A DNA stretch of 64,000 bases from an uncultured Turicimonas sp. (GTDB taxonomy: Bacteria; Pseudomonadota; Gammaproteobacteria; Burkholderiales; Burkholderiaceae_F): assembly GCA_947854175.1 (NCBI GenBank), contig CANTYJ010000022.1, forward strand, positions 1 through 64,000, read 5' to 3'. The stretch's first letter is position 1; every line of letters starts with the position of its first letter. This document shows positions 17,588 through 26,391 of the stretch, piece after piece. The translations under genes were made by a program, and so were the position numbers. The notes under the pieces are model-generated. The model had not been told where the DNA came from, searched no databases, and saw only the letters and a program-made list of their open reading frames with translations.

Positions 17588-17602
17588 TTTGGTAAAGAAA
17601 AA

Positions 17603-18685
17603 ATGACAAAAAAAATTGCAGTTCTTGCCGGTGACGGAATCGGACCGGAAATCATGGCTCAAGCTCTCAAAGTACTACGAGCCTTAAATCTTGACCTGAC
17701 TTACGAAGAAGCTTTAGTAGGCGGCGTAGCTTATGCCGCAATGGGGCATCCTTTGCCGGAATCGACATTAAAACTGGCCAAAGAAAGTGACGCCGTTTTG
17801 TTTGGAGCCGTCGGCGATTTTAAATACGACACATTAGAGAGGCATTTGAGACCGGAACAAGCCATTCTTGGTTTGAGAAAAGCCCTTGGCCTGTTTGTTA
17901 ATTTAAGACCGGCCATCTGTTTCCCTGAGTTAACGTATGCTTCTACTTTAAAACCGGAAGTTATCTCCGGCTTAGATATTCTCATCGTCAGAGAGTTAAC
18001 AGGTGACGTTTATTTCGGTCAGCCCAGAGGGCGCCGCAAGAGCCCGGACGGATTATTTGCCGGAGCGGTTGAAGGCTTCGATACAATGCGTTATTCCGAG
18101 CCGGAAGTTGAAAGAATCGCCCATGTTGCATTCAAAGCCGCACAGGGACGACAGAAACATTTGACCAGTGTTGACAAAGCCAATGTTCTTGAAACAAGTC
18201 AGCTTTGGCGTGACGTTATGAACCGTGTCAGCAAAGATTACCCGGACGTTACCTTGGAACACATGTACGTCGATAATGCAGCCATGCAACTTGTCCGTGC
18301 TCCTAAGAAACTCGATGTCATCGTGACCGGCAATCTGTTCGGTGACATCTTGTCGGATGAAGCTTCGATGTTGACCGGCTCAATCGGTATGCTCGCTTCA
18401 GCTGCTCTGAACGAGAAAAAACAGGGACTTTTTGAACCTTCCCATGGTTCCGCCCCGGATATTGCAGGATTAGACATTGCAAATCCTCTAGCTCAAATTC
18501 TGTCAGCAGCCATGATGCTCCGTTATTCTTTAGATATGCCTGAAGCAGCCGATAAGATTGAATCAGCCGTTAAAAAAGTATTGGCTGAAGGATACCGCAC
18601 CGGTGACATCTGGAGTGAAGGCTGCAAAAAAGTCTCTTGCTCAGGTATGGGCGACGCTGTCGTCGAAGCAGTAAAAAATTTATAA
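17603..18685 (+). CDS. leuB: 3-isopropylmalate dehydrogenase
   Basis: 360 aa NAD-dependent decarboxylating dehydrogenase, third enzyme-specific step of leucine synthesis. Clear family blocks are [17 protein letters not shown], the substrate loop [28 protein letters not shown], and [24 protein letters not shown]. Follows leuD by 15 bases, making a leuCDB operon that continues into asd. Confidence 0.97.
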   Translation: MTKKIAVLAGDGIGPEIMAQALKVLRALNLDLTYEEALVGGVAYAAMGHPLPESTLKLAKESDAVLFGAVGDFKYDTLERHLRPEQAILGLRKALGLFVNLRPAICFPELTYASTLKPEVISGLDILIVRELTGDVYFGQPRGRRKSPDGLFAGAVEGFDTMRYSEPEVERIAHVAFKAAQGRQKHLTSVDKANVLETSQLWRDVMNRVSKDYPDVTLEHMYVDNAAMQLVRAPKKLDVIVTGNLFGDILSDEASMLTGSIGMLASAALNEKKQGLFEPSHGSAPDIAGLDIANPLAQILSAAMMLRYSLDMPEAADKIESAVKKVLAEGYRTGDIWSEGCKKVSCSGMGDAVVEAVKNL

Positions 18686-18720
18686 ATCAGTATTAACCAA
18701 TTCTACGGAGGAAATTAACA

Positions 18721-19854
18721 ATGCTGAAATTAGGTATGGTAGGTTGGCGAGGAATGGTTGGTTCCGTTCTCATGGACCGTATGATGAACGAAAAAGACTT
18801 CGATTTCGTCAGCACTACATTCTTTTCAACCAGCAATGCGGGTGGTCAGGCTCCTGATGTTCCCAACTCAGATCCTGTCTTGAAAGATGCAGGAGACTTT
18901 GATGCATTGGCCGCTTGTGATGTCATCATGACCTGCCAGGGCGGCGACTGGACAAAAGAACATTTTGGCAAACTGCGTGAAAAAGGCTGGAGCGGCTACT
19001 GGATTGACGCTGCCAGCACACTGCGCATGGAAAAGGATGCCATTATCGTTCTTGATCCGGTCAACATGGATGTTATCCAATCTGCATTGAACAACGGCAT
19101 TAAAAACTACGTCGGTGGTAACTGTACTGTCAGCTTGTTATTGATGGCTTTGGACGGTTTGGTCAGAACCGGGCTCATCGAATGGATTTCCACCATGACT
19201 TATCAGGCAGCGAGTGGTGCCGGTGCTCCCAACATGAGAGAACTTCTCAAGCAAATGGGTTGCCTTTATGAATGTGTGGCCGAGGACTTAAAAGATCCGC
19301 GTTCCCCAATTCTTGCTATTGACAGCAAGGTTACAGAGATGATGAGAAGCGAAAAATTCCCGGTTGCAGCTTTTGGTGTTCCATTGGCCGGTAGTCTTAT
19401 TCCATGGATCGACAGAGAAGTTGCTAACGGACAAAGCCGCGAAGAATGGAAAGGCGGCGCTGAAGCCAACAAGATTCTCGGTTTGCCCGCTATTGGCGAG
19501 CAGGGATGCTTACCAATCGACGGTCTTTGCGTCCGCGTCGGTTCTATGAGATGCCACTCTCAGGCTTTAACTATTAAGCTCAAGAAAGACATTCCATGCG
19601 AAGAAATCGAAAAGATTTTGGCTGATGCAAATCCATGGGTTAAAGTTATTCCTAACCATAAGGAAGAAACCATCCATGAACTGACTCCGGCCAAAGTTTC
19701 CGGCACATTGTCTGTTCCTATCGGAAGAATACATAAGCTGAATATGGGACCGGAATATGTCGGAGCCTTCACCGTCGGCGATCAGCTCTTGTGGGGCGCC
19801 GCTGAGCCGCTTCGCCGCATGCTCAGAATTCTTGTTGATTACAAGAAGGCTTAA
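18721..19854 (+). CDS. asd: Aspartate-semialdehyde dehydrogenase
   Basis: 377 aa. Makes aspartate semialdehyde for lysine/diaminopimelate, threonine and methionine. Proteobacterial (E. coli-like) type: N-terminal [17 protein letters not shown], the active-site segment [15 protein letters not shown] with the catalytic cysteine, and the [12 protein letters not shown] loop. RBS GGAGG. The leuB-asd neighbourhood is conserved in betaproteobacteria. Its TAA overlaps the start of truA (TAATG). Confidence 0.97.
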   Translation: MLKLGMVGWRGMVGSVLMDRMMNEKDFDFVSTTFFSTSNAGGQAPDVPNSDPVLKDAGDFDALAACDVIMTCQGGDWTKEHFGKLREKGWSGYWIDAASTLRMEKDAIIVLDPVNMDVIQSALNNGIKNYVGGNCTVSLLLMALDGLVRTGLIEWISTMTYQAASGAGAPNMRELLKQMGCLYECVAEDLKDPRSPILAIDSKVTEMMRSEKFPVAAFGVPLAGSLIPWIDREVANGQSREEWKGGAEANKILGLPAIGEQGCLPIDGLCVRVGSMRCHSQALTIKLKKDIPCEEIEKILADANPWVKVIPNHKEETIHELTPAKVSGTLSVPIGRIHKLNMGPEYVGAFTVGDQLLWGAAEPLRRMLRILVDYKKA

Positions 19855-20633
19855 TGACTATGAGAATAGCTCTTGGACTTGAGTACGACGGCCGATTCTT
19901 TGAAGGCTGGCAAACACAACCTTCCGGAAGAACCGTTCAGGACTATCTCCAGGAAGCTATTTTCAAATTCAGCGGAGAAAGAGTCAAAGCTGTTTGTGCC
20001 GGAAGAACGGACGCCAATGTCCATGCTTCCGGCCAAGTTGTTCATATTGATACCGGAGTGAAACGGCAGGAATTTTCCTGGGTACGGGGATTAAATTCCT
20101 ATCTAGAATCCACGGTGGCTGTCCGCTGGGCCAAAGAGGTTCCCGACTCCTTTCACGCACGTTTTAGTGCAGTTTCAAGAAGTTACGAGTACTGGATTTC
20201 CAATGAACCGGTACGTTCTCCGCTTTTGGCGGGGAGAACAGGTTGGGTATTCAGGCCGCTTGATGTCGAAAAGATGCAACAAGGGGCTGATTATCTGCTG
20301 GGAGAACATGATTTTTCCAGTTTTAGAGCAGCCGGCTGTCAATCAAAGACCCCGGTAAAAACCATTCATCACATCCGCTTAGAAAGAAGAGGACGTTTGA
20401 TCAAGGTTGAACTTAAGGCAAACGCTTTTCTTTACCATATGGTCCGCAATATCGTGGGCTGTCTTGTCTATATTGGTTCCGGAGCCAGAAAGCCGGGATG
20501 GATGCAGGAAGTTCTGGAAGCAAAAAAACGTGAGGCAGCTGCTCCAACCTTTTACCCGTCAGGATTGTATTTAACGGGAGTCGGTTATCCTGACGAATTC
20601 CAATTACCTGGAAAAGGTGAATCACCTTTTTGA
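19854..20633 (+). CDS. truA: tRNA pseudouridine(38-40) synthase
   Basis: 259 aa. Isomerises uridines 38-40 in the tRNA anticodon stem. Family motifs are LGLEYDGRFFEGWQ, AGRTDANVHASGQVVH with catalytic D53, and FLYHMVRNIVG. The usual RTDAGVH is RTDANVH here: the conserved glycine at position 55 is Asn, which is uncommon but does not touch the catalytic Asp. Two nearby ATGs (19854, 19860) could start it. In related Burkholderiales fimV lies between asd and truA, and trpFBA lies between truA and accD; both are absent here. Confidence 0.95.
   Translation: MTMRIALGLEYDGRFFEGWQTQPSGRTVQDYLQEAIFKFSGERVKAVCAGRTDANVHASGQVVHIDTGVKRQEFSWVRGLNSYLESTVAVRWAKEVPDSFHARFSAVSRSYEYWISNEPVRSPLLAGRTGWVFRPLDVEKMQQGADYLLGEHDFSSFRAAGCQSKTPVKTIHHIRLERRGRLIKVELKANAFLYHMVRNIVGCLVYIGSGARKPGWMQEVLEAKKREAAAPTFYPSGLYLTGVGYPDEFQLPGKGESPF
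20612..20630 (+). terminator. Weak hairpin at the truA 3' end
   Basis: AAAAGGT/ACCTTTT arms with a 5-base loop fall inside the last codons of truA, and the second arm supplies a short T-tract. It could end the leuCDB-asd-truA transcript, but it is weak. Confidence 0.35.
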
Positions 20634-20791
20634 TAGTAAGCCAAAAAACATAATTCGTTTCTGAAACGGAAGTTTCGACAAGAATTCTTTAGTAGGAACA
20701 CAGCGAACCCATTCTCTCATTCTTTCCCATAAACTTTGATAGTAGAGGTTGTTAACTGTCATTGTTTGCAAAGAGGACGAAATCAATCTTT

Positions 20792-20818
20792 TTGAAGTAA
20801 CTAAGGATTTGATAGAAT
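20792..20818 (+). promoter_or_regulatory. Candidate accD promoter
   Basis: TTGAAG (20792-20797) and TAGAAT (20813-20818) are separated by 15 bases, shorter than the ideal 17, about 30 bp before the accD start. The 212-base gap between truA and accD otherwise shows only a short GAAAC/GTTTC hairpin. Confidence 0.3.
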
Positions 20819-20845
20819 GTCCGAAATTTGTTTTGGGAAGCTAGT

Positions 20846-21721
20846 ATGAGCTGGATTGAAAGATTCCTTCCGCCAAAAATCAAACGTGCTGAAGGGGAGC
20901 GTGGCAAGAAAGATATGCCTACCGGAGTATGGATTAAATGTTCCGACTGTGGTGCAACTCTTTATGCTCAGGAATTAAAAGATAATCTCAACGTTTGTCC
21001 GAAATGCAACCATCACATGAGAATTTCTGCCAGGGAAAGGCTCAATATTCTTTTAGATAAAGACAGCGGTGTTGAGATCGGGGCTGAGGTTCAGCCATTA
21101 GATCCTCTCGGATTTGTGGATAGTAAAAAATATCCTGATCGTGTAAAACAAGCCAGAGCAAAATCAAATGAAACAGATGCTTTAGTGGCAATGAGCGGCT
21201 ATATTAAAAACATACCGGTCGTAGCAGCTGCTTTTGAATTTGATTTTATGGGCGGTTCCATGGGTTCTGTGGTCGGAGAAAGATTTGTCAGAGCAGTCCA
21301 GGAAGCGATCAATAAAAAATGTGCATTTGTCTGTTTTACTGCTACCGGCGGAGCGCGCATGCAGGAAGGATTATTTTCTCTGATGCAGATGACCAAGACA
21401 ACCAACATGATTGCACGTCTGGGCAAAGAAAAACTTCCGTTTATTTCTGTTCTGACCGATCCGACAATGGGAGGAGTTTCAGCCAGCTTTGCTTTTATGG
21501 GCGACATTGTCATTGCAGAGCCAAAAGCTTTAATTGGTTTTGCGGGACCGCGTGTTATTGAACAGACTGTTAGAGAAAAATTACCCGAAGGATTCCAACG
21601 AGCAGAATTTCTTCAGGAAAAAGGTGCCGTTGACATGATTGTCAACAGAAAAGATTTGAGAGAAGAGATAGCAAGATTAATTGCGCTTCTTCAGAAAGAA
21701 TCTATAGACGTGCTAAATTAA
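20846..21721 (+). CDS. accD: Acetyl-CoA carboxylase carboxyltransferase subunit beta
   Basis: 291 aa from the ATG at 20846; a longer reading from 20828 has no support, and [12 protein letters not shown] is the usual AccD start. The N-terminal zinc finger uses C32, C35, C51 and C54. The carboxyltransferase core includes [26 protein letters not shown] and [11 protein letters not shown]. With AccA it transfers the carboxyl group from biotin to acetyl-CoA, the first step of fatty acid synthesis. Confidence 0.96.
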   Translation: MSWIERFLPPKIKRAEGERGKKDMPTGVWIKCSDCGATLYAQELKDNLNVCPKCNHHMRISARERLNILLDKDSGVEIGAEVQPLDPLGFVDSKKYPDRVKQARAKSNETDALVAMSGYIKNIPVVAAAFEFDFMGGSMGSVVGERFVRAVQEAINKKCAFVCFTATGGARMQEGLFSLMQMTKTTNMIARLGKEKLPFISVLTDPTMGGVSASFAFMGDIVIAEPKALIGFAGPRVIEQTVREKLPEGFQRAEFLQEKGAVDMIVNRKDLREEIARLIALLQKESIDVLN

Positions 21722-21726
21722 ACTTG

Positions 21727-21746
21727 ACCGCCGCAAGGCGGTTTTT
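21727..21746 (+). terminator. Compact terminator between accD and folC
   Basis: ACCGCC/GGCGGT with a GCAA loop is followed by five Ts, only 6 bases after the accD stop and 8 bases before folC. It probably reduces rather than blocks read-through into folC. Confidence 0.7.
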
Positions 21747-21753
21747 CCATTCT

Positions 21754-23025
21754 ATGAAAAATTTAAATCAGTGGCTTGAGCATATCGAGCATCTTCATTC
21801 CAAACCAATCGATATGGGATTGGAAAGAATGAAGAAAATGCTTGAATTAATGAATATTAAGTTTGATTGTCCTGTCATTACAGTGGGAGGTACCAACGGT
21901 AAAGGCTCGGTCTGTTCTTATCTTGAACACATTCTGCTTGCTCAAGGCTATAAAGTCGGTGTGCACACCTCTCCGCATCTAATTCGTTTTAACGAGAGGG
22001 CAAAAATAAATGGTTCATACGCCTCTGATGAAGATTTATGCAAGCATTTTGAAAAGGTCGAGAAAGCCAGAGGACAGACGACACTTTCCTATTTTGAATA
22101 CACTTTACTGGGCATTTTGAGCCTTTTTCAGGAGAAAAAGCCCGATGCCCTGGTTCTGGAAATCGGACTGGGAGGCCGACTGGATGCCGTCAATACAGTT
22201 GAACCGACAGTTTCTGTTATAACAAGCGTCGGAATCGACCATACCTCTTTTCTTGGAAATACCCGCGAGGAGATTGGTTGGGATAAAGCTCATATTTACC
22301 GAACCGGAAAGCCGGCTATTTGCGGTGATTTAAACCCTCCGGTAACCCTGGTTGAATATGCAGAAGGAATCGGTGCGCATCTTGAATTAGCCGGCCGAGA
22401 CTTTACTGCCTTAAAAAATGACGATAATACCTGGGATTATCAAGGTCCAAACTGGCATTTGTCCCAGCTGCCGGAACCGGCCATGAAAGGGGTTTATCAA
22501 ATTAACAATGCAGCGGCCGCCCTGGCTGCTCTTGAAGCTATTCAAAACCGGCTGAAAGTAGGAAGAGAAAGTATTGAGCAAGGTCTTAAAACAGCGGTTT
22601 TATCCGGACGTTTTCAAAAAATAGGGTCGGATCCCGAAATGATTATTGATGTCGGACACAATCCTCATGCAGCGACCCAGCTTGCCGAAACATTGAAACA
22701 GGTTTCGGGTAAAGGAAGGACTTTAGCTGTCTTTGGAATGTTGTCTGATAAGGACCGTAAAAAAGTCTGCGAAATCATGAAGCCTTGCATCGATGAGTGG
22801 TTCTTAGCTGATTTACCGACTATCCGCGGAGGAAAAGCCGAAGATCTGGGTTTTTATCTGACCGAAGCCGGTGTAGATTCAAAAAAATTGAAAAAATTTT
22901 CATCTGTGAAAGAAGCTCTTCAAAATGCGCTCGAGTCATCCCAATCTACTGATAGAATTCTCGTGTTCGGTTCATTCGTAACAGTTAGTGAAGTTCTTGA
23001 ACTGCTAAATGTTCCGATACTATAG
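21754..23025 (+). CDS. folC: Bifunctional folylpolyglutamate synthase/dihydrofolate synthase
   Basis: 423 aa from the ATG at 21754; the in-frame TTG at 21724 lies inside the accD terminator hairpin. The Mur-ligase-like P-loop is GGTNGKGS (residues 45-52), followed by SVGIDHTSFLGNT and VDVGHNPHAA-type blocks (IIDVGHNPHAATQL). Adds glutamate to dihydropteroate and to folates. The accD-folC-SPOR-cvpA-purF order is typical for betaproteobacteria. Confidence 0.95.
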   Translation: MKNLNQWLEHIEHLHSKPIDMGLERMKKMLELMNIKFDCPVITVGGTNGKGSVCSYLEHILLAQGYKVGVHTSPHLIRFNERAKINGSYASDEDLCKHFEKVEKARGQTTLSYFEYTLLGILSLFQEKKPDALVLEIGLGGRLDAVNTVEPTVSVITSVGIDHTSFLGNTREEIGWDKAHIYRTGKPAICGDLNPPVTLVEYAEGIGAHLELAGRDFTALKNDDNTWDYQGPNWHLSQLPEPAMKGVYQINNAAAALAALEAIQNRLKVGRESIEQGLKTAVLSGRFQKIGSDPEMIIDVGHNPHAATQLAETLKQVSGKGRTLAVFGMLSDKDRKKVCEIMKPCIDEWFLADLPTIRGGKAEDLGFYLTEAGVDSKKLKKFSSVKEALQNALESSQSTDRILVFGSFVTVSEVLELLNVPIL

Positions 23026-23036
23026 AAGGAAGGGAA

Positions 23037-24155
23037 ATGGGGTTGTTTTCAGGATTTAAAAAGAATAAACAAGAAGAAAAATCTACTCATACAGAACCGG
23101 GGATGAGCTCAGCACCGAAAGCTGATAATTACGATGCTACTGAGCCCGGATTCTCCATGAATAAAGCAAGGGAAGAGATGGGTACTCAAGAGGCATCCGG
23201 TTTAGGGGCGGCTGATTCTCATAGCTCAGCGTCCCGGCCTGTCAATGTTGAGAATAGCTTCCTTGGTTCATCAACCCAGAACAAGGAAGTGAATTTATCT
23301 CGCCCCTCTGAAGAAGATAGAGCTGAGCCAACTGCTGCAACACAAATTAACCGTAGTCGCGGGCTCGATTTGCAGCGCTCTCCGCAAAGCTCTTTTTTTG
23401 AAGAAAAGAACAATTTTGAGTCAGACAAAATCAACCCTGAAACGTCTGAACATATCAGTAATTCTCAGGAACAATATAAACAATATAAGAGAATAAGAGC
23501 AAGAAGACGTTTAATCGGTGCGGTTATGTTGCTGGCGCTAGTGGTTGTTGCCGTTCCCTTCCTTTTTGATAAGGAACCTCCTCCCCCAACAGTCACTATT
23601 CCTTTGCGGATTCCGAGCGAAAACTCAGTAGATGTCGCTCAGATTACGGTTCCGGGTTCTGTGAAGCAGGAATTTCCTACTGCCTCAAAAGACAAACCGG
23701 AAGTTAGCACAAACAAAGGAGCTGCTAATGTAGTTGCTCCTGCGGATAGTTCTGACAAGAAGAGCAAAGAACAAGATGAAAAGAAAGTAGAAAAGAAGAA
23801 ACAGGAGACTAAACCAGTAGCAAAAGAACCGGCTCCCTCTAAGAAAGAACAAGAAGCTAAGAAAGACAAAAAAGATTCTAAAGAAGCAAACAAGAAAGAA
23901 AAAGAAAAACCGGCTGTAGCCAAGGGTTCTTATTTCGTTCAAGTGATTGCTTCGAGCAATGAGAATAATGCAAAAGCAATTCTGAAGAGAATCAAAGACG
24001 GTGGGCTGCCGGCTTACATTGAATCAGTGGCAGTCAAGAAGGGAACAGTCTGGCGTGTTCGTGCCGGAAACTTCCAGACAGAAAAAGCAGCTCAGGACGC
24101 AAGGACGAGACTTGGTCTTTTGGGGCTGACAGGAAACGTGGGAAGGATTAAGTAG
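23037..24155 (+). CDS. SPOR-domain membrane protein, DedD-like
   Basis: 372 aa. A polar cytoplasmic N-terminus (1-155) is followed by one membrane helix (about 160-180; LIGAVMLLALVVVAVPFLF), a long Lys/Glu-rich linker (about 235-300), and a C-terminal SPOR domain (SYFVQVIASSNENNAKAI to the end). SPOR domains bind denuded peptidoglycan at the division septum, and DedD is a non-essential division protein. The low-complexity KKEKE linker is longer than in E. coli DedD. RBS GAAGGAAGGG. Confidence 0.9.
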   Translation: MGLFSGFKKNKQEEKSTHTEPGMSSAPKADNYDATEPGFSMNKAREEMGTQEASGLGAADSHSSASRPVNVENSFLGSSTQNKEVNLSRPSEEDRAEPTAATQINRSRGLDLQRSPQSSFFEEKNNFESDKINPETSEHISNSQEQYKQYKRIRARRRLIGAVMLLALVVVAVPFLFDKEPPPPTVTIPLRIPSENSVDVAQITVPGSVKQEFPTASKDKPEVSTNKGAANVVAPADSSDKKSKEQDEKKVEKKKQETKPVAKEPAPSKKEQEAKKDKKDSKEANKKEKEKPAVAKGSYFVQVIASSNENNAKAILKRIKDGGLPAYIESVAVKKGTVWRVRAGNFQTEKAAQDARTRLGLLGLTGNVGRIK

Positions 24156-24158
24156 GAA

Positions 24159-24641
24159 ATGAGTGAATTAGACTGGATTTTGTGTGTGATCCTTCTGATT
24201 TCTACCATTATCGGTGTTTCCCGCGGAATGGTCAGAGAGATTTTTGCCCTGATTGGGTGGGTTGCGGCGTTTTTCTGCTCGTTGTATTACTCAGGCGATG
24301 TCGCGCAGATGTTGCCATTGAATACTGTCGGACCGATGGTTAAGATGTTTTTGGCCGTCGTTCTGATTGTGATAGCCTGTGTGTTTGCTGCCGGCCTTGT
24401 GGGCAAGATTTTAAGAAAGATTCTCTCTTCGATTTCTATTGGAGCAGAAGATCGGATTTTAGGCTGTTTGTTTGGCTTTTTAAGGGGGGTTCTAATTGTT
24501 GGAATCCTCGTTTATCTTGGTGGAGCAACCGAATTTGTGTCAAAGCAGGTCTGGTGGAAAGACTCTCAGATGGTTCCTTATGTTGAAAAAGGAATTGTTC
24601 TGTTTTCTCCGTACATCCCCCAAGATTTATTTAAATTTTAA
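24159..24641 (+). CDS. cvpA: CvpA family inner membrane protein
   Basis: 160 aa with four hydrophobic segments; SRGMVREIFALIGWVAAFFCS and DRILGCLFGFLRGVLI are the family blocks. Named for its need in colicin V production; in cells it affects envelope integrity. The start lies 3 bases after the SPOR gene stop, and purF follows, as in many proteobacteria. Confidence 0.93.
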   Translation: MSELDWILCVILLISTIIGVSRGMVREIFALIGWVAAFFCSLYYSGDVAQMLPLNTVGPMVKMFLAVVLIVIACVFAAGLVGKILRKILSSISIGAEDRILGCLFGFLRGVLIVGILVYLGGATEFVSKQVWWKDSQMVPYVEKGIVLFSPYIPQDLFKF

Positions 24642-24689
24642 TTATTTAGAATAAACATCTAACTCAATCTCAAAACCGGAGATAAAAAT

Positions 24690-26189
24690 ATGTGTGGCAT
24701 TGTCGCCCTCTATTCATCAAGCCCTGTCAATCAGAGGCTCTATGATGCACTCTTGCTTCTTCAGCACAGAGGCCAAGATGCAGCGGGTATCTGTACCATT
24801 GACGGAAGAACATTTCACATGCATAAAGCCATGGGTCTGGTGCGTGACGTTTTCCGAACCAGAAACATGAGAGATTTGATTGGTAATTGCGGTATCGGCC
24901 AAGTCCGTTATCCAACTCAGGGAAATGCCTCTTCCAATAACGAATCACAACCGTTTTATGTCAATGCTCCTTATGGCATTGTCATGGCTCACAACGGCAA
25001 TCTGACCAACGCTGAGCCTCTGCTGTGGGAACTTTATGACCATGACAGAAGACATATCAACACAACCAGCGACTCTGAAGTTCTTTTAAATGTTTTTGCT
25101 AATGAATTGCAAGTCGCCACACAAGGCAAACATTTAGATGAAGATAGTCTGTTTTCAGCAGTTTCTTCCATGCACAAGCGGCTCAAAGGAGCTTATGCGG
25201 TTGTTGCAATGATTTCCGGTCATGGCTTAGTGGCCTTCAGAGACCCGAACGGTCTTCGTCCGCTTTGTATCGGAACCAGCTTAGCTGAGGACGGTTCAGT
25301 CGATTACATGATTGCCAGCGAATCAGTTGCTCTGGAAGGAAGCGAATTTAAGTTTCTGCGGGATGTTCAGCCAGGCGAGTGTGTCTGGATTGATGAAAAA
25401 GGCGTGTTCCATTCAAAACAATGTTCAGACAATGTTGAAATGTCTCCGTGCATTTTTGAGTTTGTCTATTTAGCACGTCCCGATTCAACTTTGGATGGTA
25501 TTTCTGTTTATGCCTCCCGTCTACGACTGGGTGAGGAACTTGCCAAAGAGATAAAGAAGCAGATCCCGCTTGAAGAGATTGATGTGGTTATGCCGATTCC
25601 TGATTCTTCCCGTCCGGCAGCTGCCCAGCTTGCGAAGACTCTTGGACTTGAATACAGAGAAGGTTTTATTAAAAACCGTTATGTCGGCCGCACATTCATC
25701 ATGCCGGGACAAGCGATTCGCAAAAAGAGCGTGCGTCAAAAGCTCAATGCCATCCCGGTTGAGTTTAAAGACAAGAATGTGCTATTGGTCGATGACTCCA
25801 TCGTAAGAGGTACGACCATTACAGAGATTGTTAAAATGGCCCGTCAAAGCGGTGCTAAGAAAGTTTTTGTTGCCAGCGGAGCACCTCCGGTCAGATATCC
25901 GAACGTTTATGGCATTGATATGCCGACCGCCAATGAGCTGATTGCCGGTAACGGCAGAGATGTTGAATCCATCCGTCGTGAAATTGGAGCCGATGCATTG
26001 GTTTACCAGACCATCGAAGGCATGCTAAGGGCTGTCGGTGGTTTGAATCCGGAAATTCCAAGATTTGATTGCTCCTGCTTTGATGGTGATTATGTGACCG
26101 GTGATATTTCTCAGGACTATCTGGCTTTAATTGAAAGACAACGAAAAGCTGCCAAAGAAGCGAAGAAACAACAAGAAAAAGAAGATTAA
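24690..26189 (+). CDS. purF: Amidophosphoribosyltransferase
   Basis: 499 aa. First committed step of purine synthesis: PRPP plus glutamine to phosphoribosylamine. The nucleophile Cys2 follows the initiator Met (MCGIVALY), so the start is certain. The glutaminase domain (RYPTQG, MAHNGNLTN, TTSDSEVLL) precedes the phosphoribosyltransferase domain with its PRPP loop (VLLVDDSIVRGTTITEIV). The C-terminal lysine-rich tail is variable in the family. metZ, often next in Burkholderiales, is not here. Confidence 0.97.
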   Translation: MCGIVALYSSSPVNQRLYDALLLLQHRGQDAAGICTIDGRTFHMHKAMGLVRDVFRTRNMRDLIGNCGIGQVRYPTQGNASSNNESQPFYVNAPYGIVMAHNGNLTNAEPLLWELYDHDRRHINTTSDSEVLLNVFANELQVATQGKHLDEDSLFSAVSSMHKRLKGAYAVVAMISGHGLVAFRDPNGLRPLCIGTSLAEDGSVDYMIASESVALEGSEFKFLRDVQPGECVWIDEKGVFHSKQCSDNVEMSPCIFEFVYLARPDSTLDGISVYASRLRLGEELAKEIKKQIPLEEIDVVMPIPDSSRPAAAQLAKTLGLEYREGFIKNRYVGRTFIMPGQAIRKKSVRQKLNAIPVEFKDKNVLLVDDSIVRGTTITEIVKMARQSGAKKVFVASGAPPVRYPNVYGIDMPTANELIAGNGRDVESIRREIGADALVYQTIEGMLRAVGGLNPEIPRFDCSCFDGDYVTGDISQDYLALIERQRKAAKEAKKQQEKED

Positions 26190-26217
26190 GATAAAAAATT
26201 AATCAAGTGATACGCGA

Positions 26218-26249
26218 AGCCGCTGTCGAAAGATGGCGGTTTTTCTTTT
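26218..26249 (+). terminator. Terminator after purF
   Basis: AGCCGCTGTC/GATGGCGGTT pair over 10 bp with three G-U pairs around a GAAA loop, followed by a T-rich run (TTTCTTTT). Confidence 0.8.
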
Positions 26250-26295
26250 GGATAGTCCTGAATTCGTTTCAGAACTAACCAATTTAGTTACAAGT

Positions 26296-26328
26296 TTGAC
26301 AAAAAAGGGGATTATCTACGGGATAATC
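26296..26328 (+). promoter_or_regulatory. Candidate promoter and operator of the RND operon
   Basis: TTGACA at 26296-26301 resembles a -35 box. GATTATC/GATAATC form an inverted repeat (26310-26316 and 26322-26328, 5-base spacer) whose right arm contains the only -10-like hexamer, GATAAT, at a long 20-base spacing. Overlap of a dyad with a poorly spaced promoter suits a regulated efflux operon. No regulator gene is next to it. Confidence 0.35.
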
Positions 26329-26391
26329 ATGAGGATTGTTACAAATAGGCGAAGTGTGCCTTGCAACTATTTAAATTAAGGCGGTGTAATT

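Noticed and set aside
23740-23920. Repeat-rich AAG/GAA tract considered as a DNA repeat or CRISPR-like array.
   Set aside because: No regular unit or spacer structure; it encodes the low-complexity Lys/Glu linker of the SPOR protein.
23639-23942. Minus-strand open frames opposite the SPOR protein linker.
   Set aside because: They are Phe/Ser/Leu-rich reflections of the Lys/Glu repeat on the plus strand.
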